From Syntrophomonas zehnderi OL-4 (lineage in GTDB: Bacteria > Bacillota > Syntrophomonadia > Syntrophomonadales > Syntrophomonadaceae): a DNA stretch of 64,000 nucleotides. The stretch spans positions 93,139-157,138 of the forward strand of contig NZ_CGIH01000004.1 in the NCBI RefSeq assembly GCF_000983115.1, read 5' to 3'. Position numbers and translations under genes: made by a program. This document shows, piece by piece, positions 54,737 to 64,000 of the stretch. The notes under the pieces were generated by a model. The model made no database searches. It was not told the DNA's origin and saw only the letters and a list, made by a program, of their open reading frames with translations. The number at the start of each line of letters is the position of its first letter. Within the stretch, counting starts at the first letter, position 1.

Positions 54737-55627
54737 ATGGCAGGTGCAGGTGTAAGAGAATTTAAGCGAAGAATACGCAGCGTCAAAAACACTCAGCAAA
54801 TTACTAAAGCAATGAAAATGGTGGCAGCAGCCAAACTGCGGCGGGCGCAGGAGCGGGCAGAATCATCAAGACCTTATACGGAAACATTGCAGGGTACTTT
54901 AGCCAGATTGGCGGCACTTTCTACAGACGTAGAGCATCCGCTCCTGGTAAAAAGGGAAGAGATACGCAAAGTAGGCTATATAGTCGTAACTGCGGATCGC
55001 GGTCTGTGCGGAGGTTATAACACCAATATAATAAGGGCTGCCAATGATTCTATAGCTGCTGATGACAGGAAAGTCGATGCCGGCATTATTGCGGTAGGCA
55101 GAAAAGCTCGGGATTTCTACCGCAAGCGCAGCGGGCTGGATGCTGAATTTATCAATTTAGGAGATAATGTAAGCTACACTGATGCTCGGGAAATCGCAGG
55201 ATATATCATTAATGCCTACGAAAATGAGGAACTGGACGAAGTGTATCTGGTATATTCGCGTTTCGTTAACGTATTGCGGCAGGAGCCGACCGTGACCAAA
55301 TTGCTGCCCATAGAACCTCCGGAGCAGCAAAAGGATGCGGAAACACCAGAAAAGTTAATCGAATATATCTACGAGCCCAGTGCGGAACTCATATTACTTA
55401 CCCTATTGCCCAGGTATGTAGGCAGTCAGATTTATCACGCGATGCTGGAAGGCAAAGCCAGTGAACAAGGGGCCCGCATGACAGCTATGGGCAACGCTAC
55501 CCAAAATGCAGGTGAGATCATTGATTCCCTCACCCTGCAGATGAACAAGGTCAGACAGTCAGCCATCACTGACGAAATTCTGGACATTGTTGGTGGCGCC
55601 GAAGCTCTCAATAAAGGAGGAAAGTAG
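54737..55627 (+). CDS. atpG: ATP synthase F1 subunit gamma
   Basis: 296 residues: N-terminal helix REFKRRIRSVKNTQQITKAM and C-terminal helix with MTAMGNATQNAGEIIDSL that form the rotor shaft; central Rossmann-like domain. Lies 13 bases after atpA and 3 bases before atpD. Confidence 0.97.
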   Translation: MAGAGVREFKRRIRSVKNTQQITKAMKMVAAAKLRRAQERAESSRPYTETLQGTLARLAALSTDVEHPLLVKREEIRKVGYIVVTADRGLCGGYNTNIIRAANDSIAADDRKVDAGIIAVGRKARDFYRKRSGLDAEFINLGDNVSYTDAREIAGYIINAYENEELDEVYLVYSRFVNVLRQEPTVTKLLPIEPPEQQKDAETPEKLIEYIYEPSAELILLTLLPRYVGSQIYHAMLEGKASEQGARMTAMGNATQNAGEIIDSLTLQMNKVRQSAITDEILDIVGGAEALNKGGK

Positions 55628-57061
<1,434 letters not shown>

Positions 57062-57064
57062 TCT

Positions 57065-57484
57065 ATGGCAGACAACACCTTCATGGTTGAAATCGTGACC
57101 CCGGAACAGATTCTTTTCAAGAATGAAGTCCAGTTTTTGGTAGTTCCTGAATTGAACGGTGAACTGGGTGTCCTGAAAAACCACGCCCCTATGATTGCCG
57201 CGTTGGATGTGGGGGTAGTAAGGTATACTGATCCCGAAGGAAAAGTAAAAAAGATAGCCTTAAGCGGCGGCTTTATGGAAGTCATCTACAATGAAGTCCG
57301 CGTTTTGGCCGAAACAGCTGAGCACGGCTCAGAAATAGACGTATTAAGAGCCAAGGCAGCTAAAGAACGAGCCGAGAGACGTCTGCAGCTGCAGGATGAA
57401 AACCTCAACGCATATCGTGCGGAAATGGCATTAAAACGCGCCATTGCCAGACTAAAGGCTGCTGAAGCCAATATCCGGGAGTAA
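57065..57484 (+). CDS. atpC: ATP synthase F1 subunit epsilon
   Basis: 139 residues: N-terminal beta sandwich (FMVEIVTPEQILFKNEV, ELGVLKNHAPMIAALDVG) and C-terminal two-helix inhibitory hairpin. Last gene of the operon, followed by a strong terminator. Confidence 0.96.
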   Translation: MADNTFMVEIVTPEQILFKNEVQFLVVPELNGELGVLKNHAPMIAALDVGVVRYTDPEGKVKKIALSGGFMEVIYNEVRVLAETAEHGSEIDVLRAKAAKERAERRLQLQDENLNAYRAEMALKRAIARLKAAEANIRE

Positions 57485-57491
57485 TAGCACT

Positions 57492-57526
57492 AAAGCCGGA
57501 AGGTTATACCACCTTCCGGCTTTTTT
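57492..57526 (+). terminator. Terminator of ATP synthase operon
   Basis: AAAGCCGGAAGGT-TATACC-ACCTTCCGGCTTT, a 13-bp stem followed by TTT; textbook intrinsic terminator. Confidence 0.95.
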
Positions 57527-57735
57527 GTTAAAAGTTTACCCATAACACAAAAAAACATCATACCATCAGTTATCCTCAGATATAATTAAACTTCACATCA
57601 CCAGCCACAAAGGTTAAAATCAAAGAGCATTGGAAGCAATTAAATTCATATTTATATACCCAGTAAAGATTTTTGCATAGATAAGTCTGAAAATTGGGGA
57701 TTTTATTACAAATTGATGTGCAGGAGATATATGCC

Positions 57736-57960
57736 ATGGATAAAGCGGCAATCCTTAAGGCTCTAATAATTGCTATAATGATCTATTACTTGGTGAAAGG
57801 TATCCTATACCTTCTCATGTGGCAGGTTTTGTCTAAAATCGAGGAGCGCAATAAGGAAAGGGCCGCCAAGGCAAAAGAAATGATAATGGAGAAACGCAGA
57901 TTAAGAGACGAGGAGGAAGCCAGGCTGCGTGAAGAACAAAAAAAGAGGAAGTACTATTAG
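57736..57960 (+). CDS. Small membrane/coiled-coil protein 1, unknown function
   Basis: 74 residues from ATG 57736 (AGGAG 9 bases upstream). One membrane helix (about 8-28, LKALIIAIMIYYLVKGILYLL) followed by a strongly charged helix (EERNKERAAKAKEMIMEKR) likely to be a coiled coil in the cytoplasm. No family recognised. It is followed 60 bases later by a second protein with the same layout, suggesting a functional pair. Confidence 0.75.
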   Translation: MDKAAILKALIIAIMIYYLVKGILYLLMWQVLSKIEERNKERAAKAKEMIMEKRRLRDEEEARLREEQKKRKYY

Positions 57961-58020
57961 TTTTAGGGGCTGACTAAATTATAGTAATATAAAAGTATAT
58001 ATAAAACGAGGTGAGAGCAC

Positions 58021-58296
58021 ATGCAAACCAAGTTTATTATATTAATAGCACTTGTGTTTTTAATTACCGCAGGCTTTTGCGTATTAATCTGGCAGCAGAC
58101 CATCCGCTTTGAAAAAAAGGCCTTGGCAGCCAAACAGCGTCAGAAGGAACATAAACGAGAATTAATAGAGCAAATGCGCGCTGAACGCCAGGCTGAACAT
58201 GAGGCGATGCAGAATGCAACTCGGAAAAACCAGCCAGATGGCGAAGATGCTAATTTGCAAGAGGATCTTACAGACATTGGAGATGAGTTGCACTGA
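58021..58296 (+). CDS. Small membrane/coiled-coil protein 2, unknown function
   Basis: 91 residues: N-terminal membrane helix (FIILIALVFLITAGFCVLIW), a basic/acidic helix of about 35 residues, and an acidic end (DGEDANLQEDLTDIGDELH). ACGAGGTGAG before ATG. Same architecture as the preceding gene but no obvious sequence identity. A terminator follows. Confidence 0.75.
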   Translation: MQTKFIILIALVFLITAGFCVLIWQQTIRFEKKALAAKQRQKEHKRELIEQMRAERQAEHEAMQNATRKNQPDGEDANLQEDLTDIGDELH

Positions 58297-58373
58297 AGTA
58301 TACCCCTAAAAATGGTCTTTGTAGTCGGCACCTCAATTTTGAAGTGCTGACTATATTATTTAGATTAAAATGC

Positions 58374-58408
58374 GGACAGTGAAGATAAAAGATCTTCACT
58401 GTCCTTTT
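58374..58408 (+). terminator. Terminator after small membrane genes
   Basis: GGACAGTGAAGAT-AAAAG-ATCTTCACTGTCC, perfect 13-bp stem followed by TTTT. Confidence 0.85.
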
Positions 58409-58515
58409 ACTTTTAAAAAATATAAATCATAAAAGACAGCGTCGTTGGTTCTTGAGAATAATTAACCCCGATCCCGGCAAGAATCCAAGTAAATACTTAC
58501 CGGGGAGGAGAGCCA

Positions 58516-59244
58516 ATGAAAAAGATTTCGATATACCTAATCATTTTTATTTTGGCGTGCTTACTAACCGATTCGGCTGTTAATTATTCGATCGCTAAAC
58601 AAATTAATGATCAATCGCCATATTGCCTAACTTTTGCATCAATCGGTGCAAATTTGCTTGAATCCAGATTTGATTGTTGGGCAACAATAAAATCAGCGCA
58701 AACCTTTAAAGAAATGGATCAGGAATTAGAAAAAATACTAGTTTTGCTTGATTTACCCGTAAATAAAGCAAACTTTTATCAAAAGGAACAAAATGGAGTT
58801 AAATTGCTTCAATATGAATTATTCCACTACAACCAGAACTACTCATTTACTCTCCGCACTCAATCACAGAGCACTATTTTTTTGTTAAGCACAATATCAT
58901 CGCATAACGATAAAAGACAGCGTCAGGAAGAGGACAGACTAAAATCAGTTATGAATTGTAAATCCTATTATTCGTATCAAGGTATTATAAAAGCCCATTT
59001 AGATAAAAACGGCCGAAAAGAATTTTTAGATGTGATTAATAAAAGTTTAGATGTTAAAGTCCTGGATCAATATGAAGATGATTATGTAATAAGTATGATT
59101 GGTTTTAGTCCCAAATTTAAATCTATAAAATCTGAAAAAATAGCAGGTAAAAATATAAATCTACAACTGGCTTTGCGCAGCCAAGAAAAGAAAAACCAAA
59201 CCTATGTTTATTTGGGAACGCCATTGCTTTTAGACAATTATTAA
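58516..59244 (+). CDS. ywmB: YwmB-family (DUF1779) protein
   Basis: 242 residues with an N-terminal signal/anchor (ISIYLIIFILACLLTDSAV). The rest is a mixed alpha/beta protein with no catalytic motif (YSYQGIIKAHLDKNGRKEF, YVISMIGFSPKF). Length and position directly before murA and spoIID match Bacillus ywmB; the similarity call rests mostly on this. GGGGAGGAG before ATG. Confidence 0.72.
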   Translation: MKKISIYLIIFILACLLTDSAVNYSIAKQINDQSPYCLTFASIGANLLESRFDCWATIKSAQTFKEMDQELEKILVLLDLPVNKANFYQKEQNGVKLLQYELFHYNQNYSFTLRTQSQSTIFLLSTISSHNDKRQRQEEDRLKSVMNCKSYYSYQGIIKAHLDKNGRKEFLDVINKSLDVKVLDQYEDDYVISMIGFSPKFKSIKSEKIAGKNINLQLALRSQEKKNQTYVYLGTPLLLDNY

Positions 59245-59283
59245 AAGTAAGCTTGCAAAGTTTTTTGGGAGGTGAGGGTTGAA

Positions 59284-60525
59284 TTGGCAATGATTATTAA
59301 AGGGAAAAAAAGATTATCCGGTGAGGTGGAAATCGAGTCGTCAAAAAATGCTATTTTGCCTATTATCGCAGCATCACTTCTTACCGATGATGAGGTAAGA
59401 ATCAGGAAAGTTCCGAATATCAAAGATGTAACCACAATTATGCAAATTATCAAGATCCTTGGCAAACAAGTAAAGGAACAGGAACGCCAGATAATAATTA
59501 GCGGAAAGTTAATGAATCACCATCCTCCTTATGAATTGGTCAGGCAGATGCGAGCTTCTATCCTTCTAATGGGTTCAATATTATCCAGGGAAGGAAAAGT
59601 AAGAATATCATTGCCAGGGGGATGCGCAATCGGTAATCGGCCCATAGATCTTCATCTAAAAGGTTTTCATGGCTTAGGTGCCAATATTAATTTTGATAAT
59701 GGGGATGTAATAGCTAAAGGCAGAAGATTAAAGGGGAATCATATATATTTGGATTATCCAAGTGTCGGAGCTACGGAGAACTTAATAATGGCAGCCGTTC
59801 TGGCTCAGGGCGACAGTTATATAGAAAACGCAGCTCTGGAACCGGAAATACAGGATCTGGCAAATTTTATCAATAGTATGGGCGGCAAGGTAACGGGTGC
59901 GGGAACCAATGTAATTCAAATACAAGGGGTATCAGAATTGCACGGTAGTGATTATACTCCTATTCCTGACCGTATTGAAGCTGGAACTTATATGCTGGCG
60001 GTCGCAGCCACCGGCGGGCAAGCGGTTATAAAAAACATTATTCCCGAACATCTAAAAGCCGTCAGTGCCAAGTTGGAGGAAACCGGGGTAGAAATAAAAG
60101 AATATGATAACCACTTAACGGTAAAAAGGGATTCGTATATAAAACCGGTAAATATCAAAACTTTACCTTATCCAGGTTTCCCCACCGACATGCAGGCCCA
60201 GTTTATGAGTTTTTTAAGCTGTGCCCGGGGGAGCAGTATAATCAGCGAATCGGTTTTTGAAAATCGCTACATGCATGTGCAGGAATTACAAAGAATGGGC
60301 GCCGAAATAAAAATAGAAGGCCGGGCTGCCATTATAAAAGGTGTCAAAGAATTAACCGGCGCTCAGGTTAAAGCCAGCGATTTGCGTGCCGGGGCAGCTT
60401 TAATCATAGCTGGTCTGACAGCAGATGGCAGCACGATTTTAACCGGGATGGAACATGTAGAGCGGGGATATGAAGGTATTATAACGAAACTAAACGCCTT
60501 AGGAGCAAATATTACTCAAAATTAA
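59284..60525 (+). CDS. murA: UDP-N-acetylglucosamine 1-carboxyvinyltransferase
   Basis: 413 residues from TTG 59284 ([30 protein letters not shown] upstream). Catalytic Cys in [13 protein letters not shown] (fosfomycin target) and [11 protein letters not shown] substrate motif are intact. First committed step of peptidoglycan synthesis. Alternative starts are GTG 59272 and ATG 59290. Confidence 0.94.
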   Translation: MAMIIKGKKRLSGEVEIESSKNAILPIIAASLLTDDEVRIRKVPNIKDVTTIMQIIKILGKQVKEQERQIIISGKLMNHHPPYELVRQMRASILLMGSILSREGKVRISLPGGCAIGNRPIDLHLKGFHGLGANINFDNGDVIAKGRRLKGNHIYLDYPSVGATENLIMAAVLAQGDSYIENAALEPEIQDLANFINSMGGKVTGAGTNVIQIQGVSELHGSDYTPIPDRIEAGTYMLAVAATGGQAVIKNIIPEHLKAVSAKLEETGVEIKEYDNHLTVKRDSYIKPVNIKTLPYPGFPTDMQAQFMSFLSCARGSSIISESVFENRYMHVQELQRMGAEIKIEGRAAIIKGVKELTGAQVKASDLRAGAALIIAGLTADGSTILTGMEHVERGYEGIITKLNALGANITQN

Positions 60526-60716
60526 AACCTGTGTTAAGCAAAAACCTCGTTGTTTGATTAAAATTCCACTTCAACTACCAGAGGCTCACGCCGTTCACTG
60601 CCTTGAATACCGCTTACAGGCGATTATGCTGGCAACATGGCACGATCCGTTTAGTAATTCCTAATTTTCAGTGCCTGGCAGTGTCTAAAAATCAAATTCT
60701 TCACATATTTATAAAC

Positions 60717-61613
60717 ATGAAAAAATTATGGCGCATTGTACTGTTGGTTTTTCTATTGGCCCTGGGCTTATGGTTGACGATGCAAATGATAAATAAAGTT
60801 CCTGATGATAAGTTAGCCGAACCGAAAATAGATTTATATCTGCACCAAAAAAACCATATCATTACTATGGATTTAGAAGATTATATAGTAGGGACGGTAG
60901 CCGCTGAAATGCCGGCTTCATTTGCTATGGAAGCACTTCGGGCGCAGGCGGTCTGTGCCCGCACCTATGCCTTAAAAAGGATGATAGAAAAACATCCTTA
61001 TCCATTGGGAGCAGATCTATCTGATGATATTAACAGCTGTCAGGCATTCCGGGAAGTGCAGTCTCAAAATAAAATGGGCCAACAAAATCTAAAAAAAATT
61101 ATGGAAGCAGTAAATTCAACCCGCGGTGAAATATTGCTTTACAATTCCGAGCCAATTGATGCCCTCTATCATTCTACCTGTGGAGGAAGAACCGAAGGAA
61201 TAGAGTCAATTGCCTATCTGCGATCTGTAAAATGCAAATACTGCCGGGACTCTCCGTATTACAAAAAAACATGTACGGTTGGCAATGAAAACGTAAACCG
61301 GGTTGTAGGTGATCTGGGATATAAAATGAATATAAAAGTTGTCACCCAAACACCATCCGGACGGGCCAATGAATTAAGTATCAACGGTAAAAAAGTCTAT
61401 GCGGCCAGATTGCGCAAGGAATTAAATCTTCCCTCACAATGGCTGGAATTATCAATTGGCGACCGACAGACTCGGATAACAACCCATGGTTACGGACATG
61501 GTATCGGGTTATGCCAGTACGGAGCAAATGGGTTGGCCAAAAGCGGAAAAAATTATCAGCAGATACTTAAATATTATTATAATGATGTTGAAATATACAA
61601 AATTCCTTATTAG
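60717..61613 (+). CDS. spoIID: Stage II sporulation protein D
   Basis: 298 residues from ATG 60717. N-terminal membrane anchor (IVLLVFLLALGLWL) and SpoIID domain: LEDYIVGTVAAEMPASF, ALRAQAVCARTYAL, STCGGRTEG and GHGIGLCQYGANGLA. Lytic transglycosylase that thins septal peptidoglycan during forespore engulfment. No ribosome binding site is visible before this ATG (TATTTATAAAC), unlike almost all other genes here; a TTG at 60603 would add a non-typical extension. Expected to be sigma-E controlled. Confidence 0.92.
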   Translation: MKKLWRIVLLVFLLALGLWLTMQMINKVPDDKLAEPKIDLYLHQKNHIITMDLEDYIVGTVAAEMPASFAMEALRAQAVCARTYALKRMIEKHPYPLGADLSDDINSCQAFREVQSQNKMGQQNLKKIMEAVNSTRGEILLYNSEPIDALYHSTCGGRTEGIESIAYLRSVKCKYCRDSPYYKKTCTVGNENVNRVVGDLGYKMNIKVVTQTPSGRANELSINGKKVYAARLRKELNLPSQWLELSIGDRQTRITTHGYGHGIGLCQYGANGLAKSGKNYQQILKYYYNDVEIYKIPY

Positions 61614-61717
61614 ATGAGTAAAGAGAAAAAGTACCCCTTCCCTTTTTGGCCGCAACATTGGTCTTGATTTGAACCCTGCTGAATATATTGTAAACAGATC
61701 AGGAGAGGGGGAAAATC

Positions 61718-61978
61718 ATGCAAAATTATATCCGTAAAAGAGCTGTAAAGGTAGCGGCGCACATTATCCAGACTTCAGATACGGTACGCCAGACCGCCGA
61801 AGTATTTGGAATAAGCAAAAGCACTGTGCATAAGGATGTATCTGAAAGATTGCCCAAAATAAATGGACAGATGGCTGAGCAGGTTAAGAATATACTGGAA
61901 AAGAACAAAGCGGAAAGACATTTGCGGGGAGGAGAAGCTACCCGCAAAAAATATTCTCAAGTTGTCGAATTAGTATAG
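61718..61978 (+). CDS. spoIIID: Sporulation transcription factor SpoIIID
   Basis: 86 residues: helix-turn-helix TVRQTAEVFGISKSTVHKDVSERL (split around 22-46) and a basic C-terminal tail (RGGEATRKKYSQ). Mother-cell regulator acting with sigma-E. GGAGAGGGGG before ATG. No spoIIQ gene lies between spoIID and this gene. Confidence 0.96.
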   Translation: MQNYIRKRAVKVAAHIIQTSDTVRQTAEVFGISKSTVHKDVSERLPKINGQMAEQVKNILEKNKAERHLRGGEATRKKYSQVVELV

Positions 61979-62049
61979 TAAAATAAATAGCCAGAAACGA
62001 TATTTAAAGGTAAAATAAAAAAAGAAGATTTTACCGGGAGGATATGAAT

Positions 62050-63075
62050 TTGTGCTTTGTTGAAGATATTGGCATCGATCTGGGAACCGCAAGCGTTCTC
62101 GTATTTAAAAAAGGTGCAGGTATTGTTTTACATGAACCATCCGTTGTAGCTACGGATAAAAACACCAATAAGATAATCGCTGTCGGAGAAGAAGCGCGGG
62201 AAATGTTAGGCCGTACCCCTGGATATATAACGGCGGTTCGTCCTCTGCGCGAAGGAGTCATAGCTGATTATGATACAACGGAAAAAATGCTTAGCTACTT
62301 TGTAAAAAGGGTCTTAGGTAACAAACTGTTCCTTAAACCGCGGGTAATCGTCTGTATTCCTACAGGAGCAACTGATGTTGAGGAAAGGGCGGTACGTCAA
62401 GCGACTTTGGCCTCCGGTGCCAAACAGGCTTACATTATTGAAGAACCATTGGCAGCGGCCCTGGGTGCCGGAATTAATATTGCCAGTGCGGCCGGCAACA
62501 TGGTGGTTGATATTGGTGGAGGAACGTCCGACATAGCCGTATTATCGCTGGGAGGCATTGTATGCAACACTTCGCTTCGAGTTGGAGGGGACAAGTTTGA
62601 CGAATCATTAATCCGTTATATTCGCAAAGAACATAACCTTATGATTGGAGAGCGCACCGCCGAAGAAATTAAAATGCGGGTGGGAACAGCCTGGGTGACC
62701 CCTGAAAACAAGGATATTAATATGGAAGTTCGGGGGCGTGATCTGGTATCGGGACTGCCTAAGACGATCAAAATAAGCTCCGAGGAAAGCTGGCAGGCTT
62801 TGGAAGAAACAGTTTATGCGGTAATCGATGCTGTAAAAAAGGTATTGGAAATCACTCCACCCGAACTGGCCGCCGATATCGTCAACAACGGTATCGTTAT
62901 GACCGGGGGAGGCTCCTTGTTGGATGGATTTGATAAACTTCTGTCCAAAGAAACCAATCTGCCGGTTATTATTGCCGAAGATGCTGTATCCTGTGTGGCT
63001 ATGGGAACAGGTAAAGCCTTAATAGAAATAGATACCTTGTCCAAGAGCGGGCGCGGTCCTAAACGTTTAGTATAA
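62050..63075 (+). CDS. mbl: Rod-shape protein Mbl/MreB-like
   Basis: 341 residues, bacterial actin. Phosphate and nucleotide motifs DIGIDLGTASVLV, VVDIGGGTSDIAVLSLGG and MTGGGSLLDGFDKL. Position after spoIIID is the Bacillus mbl position. Filaments guide sidewall synthesis. GGGAGG lies 8 bases from TTG 62050 but only 2 bases from ATG 62044, so the TTG start is preferred. Confidence 0.94.
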   Translation: MCFVEDIGIDLGTASVLVFKKGAGIVLHEPSVVATDKNTNKIIAVGEEAREMLGRTPGYITAVRPLREGVIADYDTTEKMLSYFVKRVLGNKLFLKPRVIVCIPTGATDVEERAVRQATLASGAKQAYIIEEPLAAALGAGINIASAAGNMVVDIGGGTSDIAVLSLGGIVCNTSLRVGGDKFDESLIRYIRKEHNLMIGERTAEEIKMRVGTAWVTPENKDINMEVRGRDLVSGLPKTIKISSEESWQALEETVYAVIDAVKKVLEITPPELAADIVNNGIVMTGGGSLLDGFDKLLSKETNLPVIIAEDAVSCVAMGTGKALIEIDTLSKSGRGPKRLV

Positions 63076-63149
63076 AAGGCTAAAGATTTTAAGGAGCCAT
63101 ATCGATAAAATGTCTTGAGGACTTTTTATTATACGGGGAGGGCAACAGA

Positions 63150-63938
63150 TTGATTAAAGGTTTATATACAGCCGCTTCTGGTATGATGTTGCAGATGAAC
63201 AAACAGGATGTAGTTGCTAACAATATAGCTAACGTAAACACCGGCGGATATAAAAAAGACAGCGTAATATGCCAGTCGTTTCCTGCCATGCTGATCAGCC
63301 GGGTGGGAGAAAGCCGGGAAATTGATGGTAAAGAGGAAATGCTGCCTCCGGTGATTATTGGATCTTTAGGAACCGGAGCAGTCGTCAGAGATATTGTGAC
63401 CGATCATAGCCAGGGTAACATCGCCCCAACCAACAACCCGGCTGATTTAGCCATCAGCAATGAAGGTTATTTCGTTATTTTAACCCCACAAGGCGAAAGG
63501 TTTACCCGGGACGGTTCGTTTAAAATAAATAACGAGGGTATTTTGGTTACCAATCAAGGGCAGCCTGTCTTAAGCGCGGACAATGAAACCATACAGATAT
63601 TAGACGTTGATCAGGCAGCGCGGGGTTTTGATGTTGATAAAAACGGCCGTATTATAATAAATAATCAGGAAATGGCCAGATTAAAAATAGTTGACTTTGC
63701 CGATAAAAGACAGTTGGAAAAAGAGGGCGCCTGGCTAAGGGTCAAAGAGGGCGGATATACACAGGTTGATAATCCCGGTATTGTGCAGGGTTACCTGGAG
63801 CAATCCAACGTAAACGCCGTAAAAGAGATGGTCAATCTAATAAACGTAGTCAGGGCTTATGAAAGCTGTCAGAAGGTAGTTCAGGCTGAAGATGAACTCC
63901 TGGGTATAGCTATCGATAAGGTCGGATCCATTAGCTAG
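63150..63938 (+). CDS. flhO: Flagellar hook-basal body protein FlhO/FlgG-like
   Basis: 262 residues. Begins IKGLYTAASGMMLQMNKQDVVANNIANVNTGGYK-type (flagellar rod domain), central GYFVILTPQGERFTRDGSFKIN and C-terminal SNVNAVKEMVNLINVVRAYESCQK motif. Part of the flagellar rod or hook; order mbl-flhO(-flhP) matches Bacillus, with flhP expected beyond the window. TTG start with GGGGAGGG. Confidence 0.92.
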   Translation: MIKGLYTAASGMMLQMNKQDVVANNIANVNTGGYKKDSVICQSFPAMLISRVGESREIDGKEEMLPPVIIGSLGTGAVVRDIVTDHSQGNIAPTNNPADLAISNEGYFVILTPQGERFTRDGSFKINNEGILVTNQGQPVLSADNETIQILDVDQAARGFDVDKNGRIIINNQEMARLKIVDFADKRQLEKEGAWLRVKEGGYTQVDNPGIVQGYLEQSNVNAVKEMVNLINVVRAYESCQKVVQAEDELLGIAIDKVGSIS

Positions 63939-63984
63939 TTATGCTGCTGACGATGTTGGGGCTGAATTGTTGACTTATCACATA

Positions 63985-64000
63985 CCCGCCGAGAGGCGGG
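63985..64000. repeat. Hairpin at window edge
   Basis: CCCGCC-GAGA-GGCGGG at the end of the window; probably a terminator whose tail lies outside. Confidence 0.45.

Overview
The window looks like a chromosome segment of a spore-forming, anaerobic, low-to-mid GC Firmicute of the Clostridia, most like Syntrophomonas or another Syntrophomonadaceae. This assignment is inference, made without any database search. It rests on sporulation genes (spo0F, gerW/ytfJ, spoIID, spoIIID), Bacillus/Clostridia gene orders (spo0F-fba-tal-glpX-rho-rpmE; prmC-ywlC-mntP-ywlE-rpiB-glyA; ywmB-murA-spoIID-spoIIID-mbl-flhO), a reverse rubrerythrin, and three acetyl-CoA hydrolase/transferase-family CoA-transferases of the kind used for butyrate or acetate activation. 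Almost every gene has a strong AGGAGG-type ribosome binding site, and many start with TTG or GTG.

Layout. 1-4.5 kb (minus strand): a dnaK-dnaJ-cbpM chaperone operon whose promoter overlaps a CtsR-type operator, then a Fur/PerR-family regulator with a reverse rubrerythrin behind a self-overlapping palindromic operator. 4.6-10 kb: a WalJ-like metallo-hydrolase, then a minus-strand efflux operon (HlyD adaptor, two ABC ATPases, ABC-2 permease, TetR). 10-17 kb: a fatty-acid/CoA island with two CoA-transferases, a PAS-AAA+-Fis sigma54 activator between them, and an SDR. Near-consensus sigma54 promoters precede both the activator and the second CoA-transferase, and repeated dyads upstream of the activator look like enhancer sites. 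17-24.6 kb: an SLH surface protein, cyclophilin, ytfJ/ytfI sporulation pair, a radical SAM/SPASM protein, an M1-like peptidase and a small unknown. 24.9-29 kb: argS, rpoE (delta), an UlaG-like hydrolase and pyrG. 29-33 kb: a third CoA-transferase, then FemX-like and alanine racemase-like genes.

33-43 kb: spo0F, glycolysis/pentose genes (fba, transaldolase, glpX), rho, a LysM-M23 endopeptidase, a second radical SAM protein, a YhaM-like nuclease and rpmE. 42.6-50.3 kb: a translation and housekeeping run (DUF1385, prfA, prmC, ywlC, mntP, ywlE, rpiB, glyA, comEB, MazG-like). 50.6-57.5 kb: the complete F1Fo ATP synthase operon atpZ-B-E-F-H-A-G-D-C. 57.7-64 kb: two tiny membrane/coiled-coil proteins, then ywmB-murA-spoIID-spoIIID-mbl-flhO.

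How it fits together: CoA-transferases, SDR and ATP synthase fit a fermentative or syntrophic fatty-acid metabolism in which acyl-CoA handling is under sigma54 control. Oxygen defence (PerR/rubrerythrin), proteostasis (CtsR-type site, DnaK, YwlE) and sporulation make up much of the rest. Several longer intergenic gaps (15.97-16.23, 36.5-37.05, 41.79-42.40 kb) hold no gene but carry members of dispersed short hairpin repeats. No rRNA, tRNA, CRISPR array, insertion sequence or prophage was seen.
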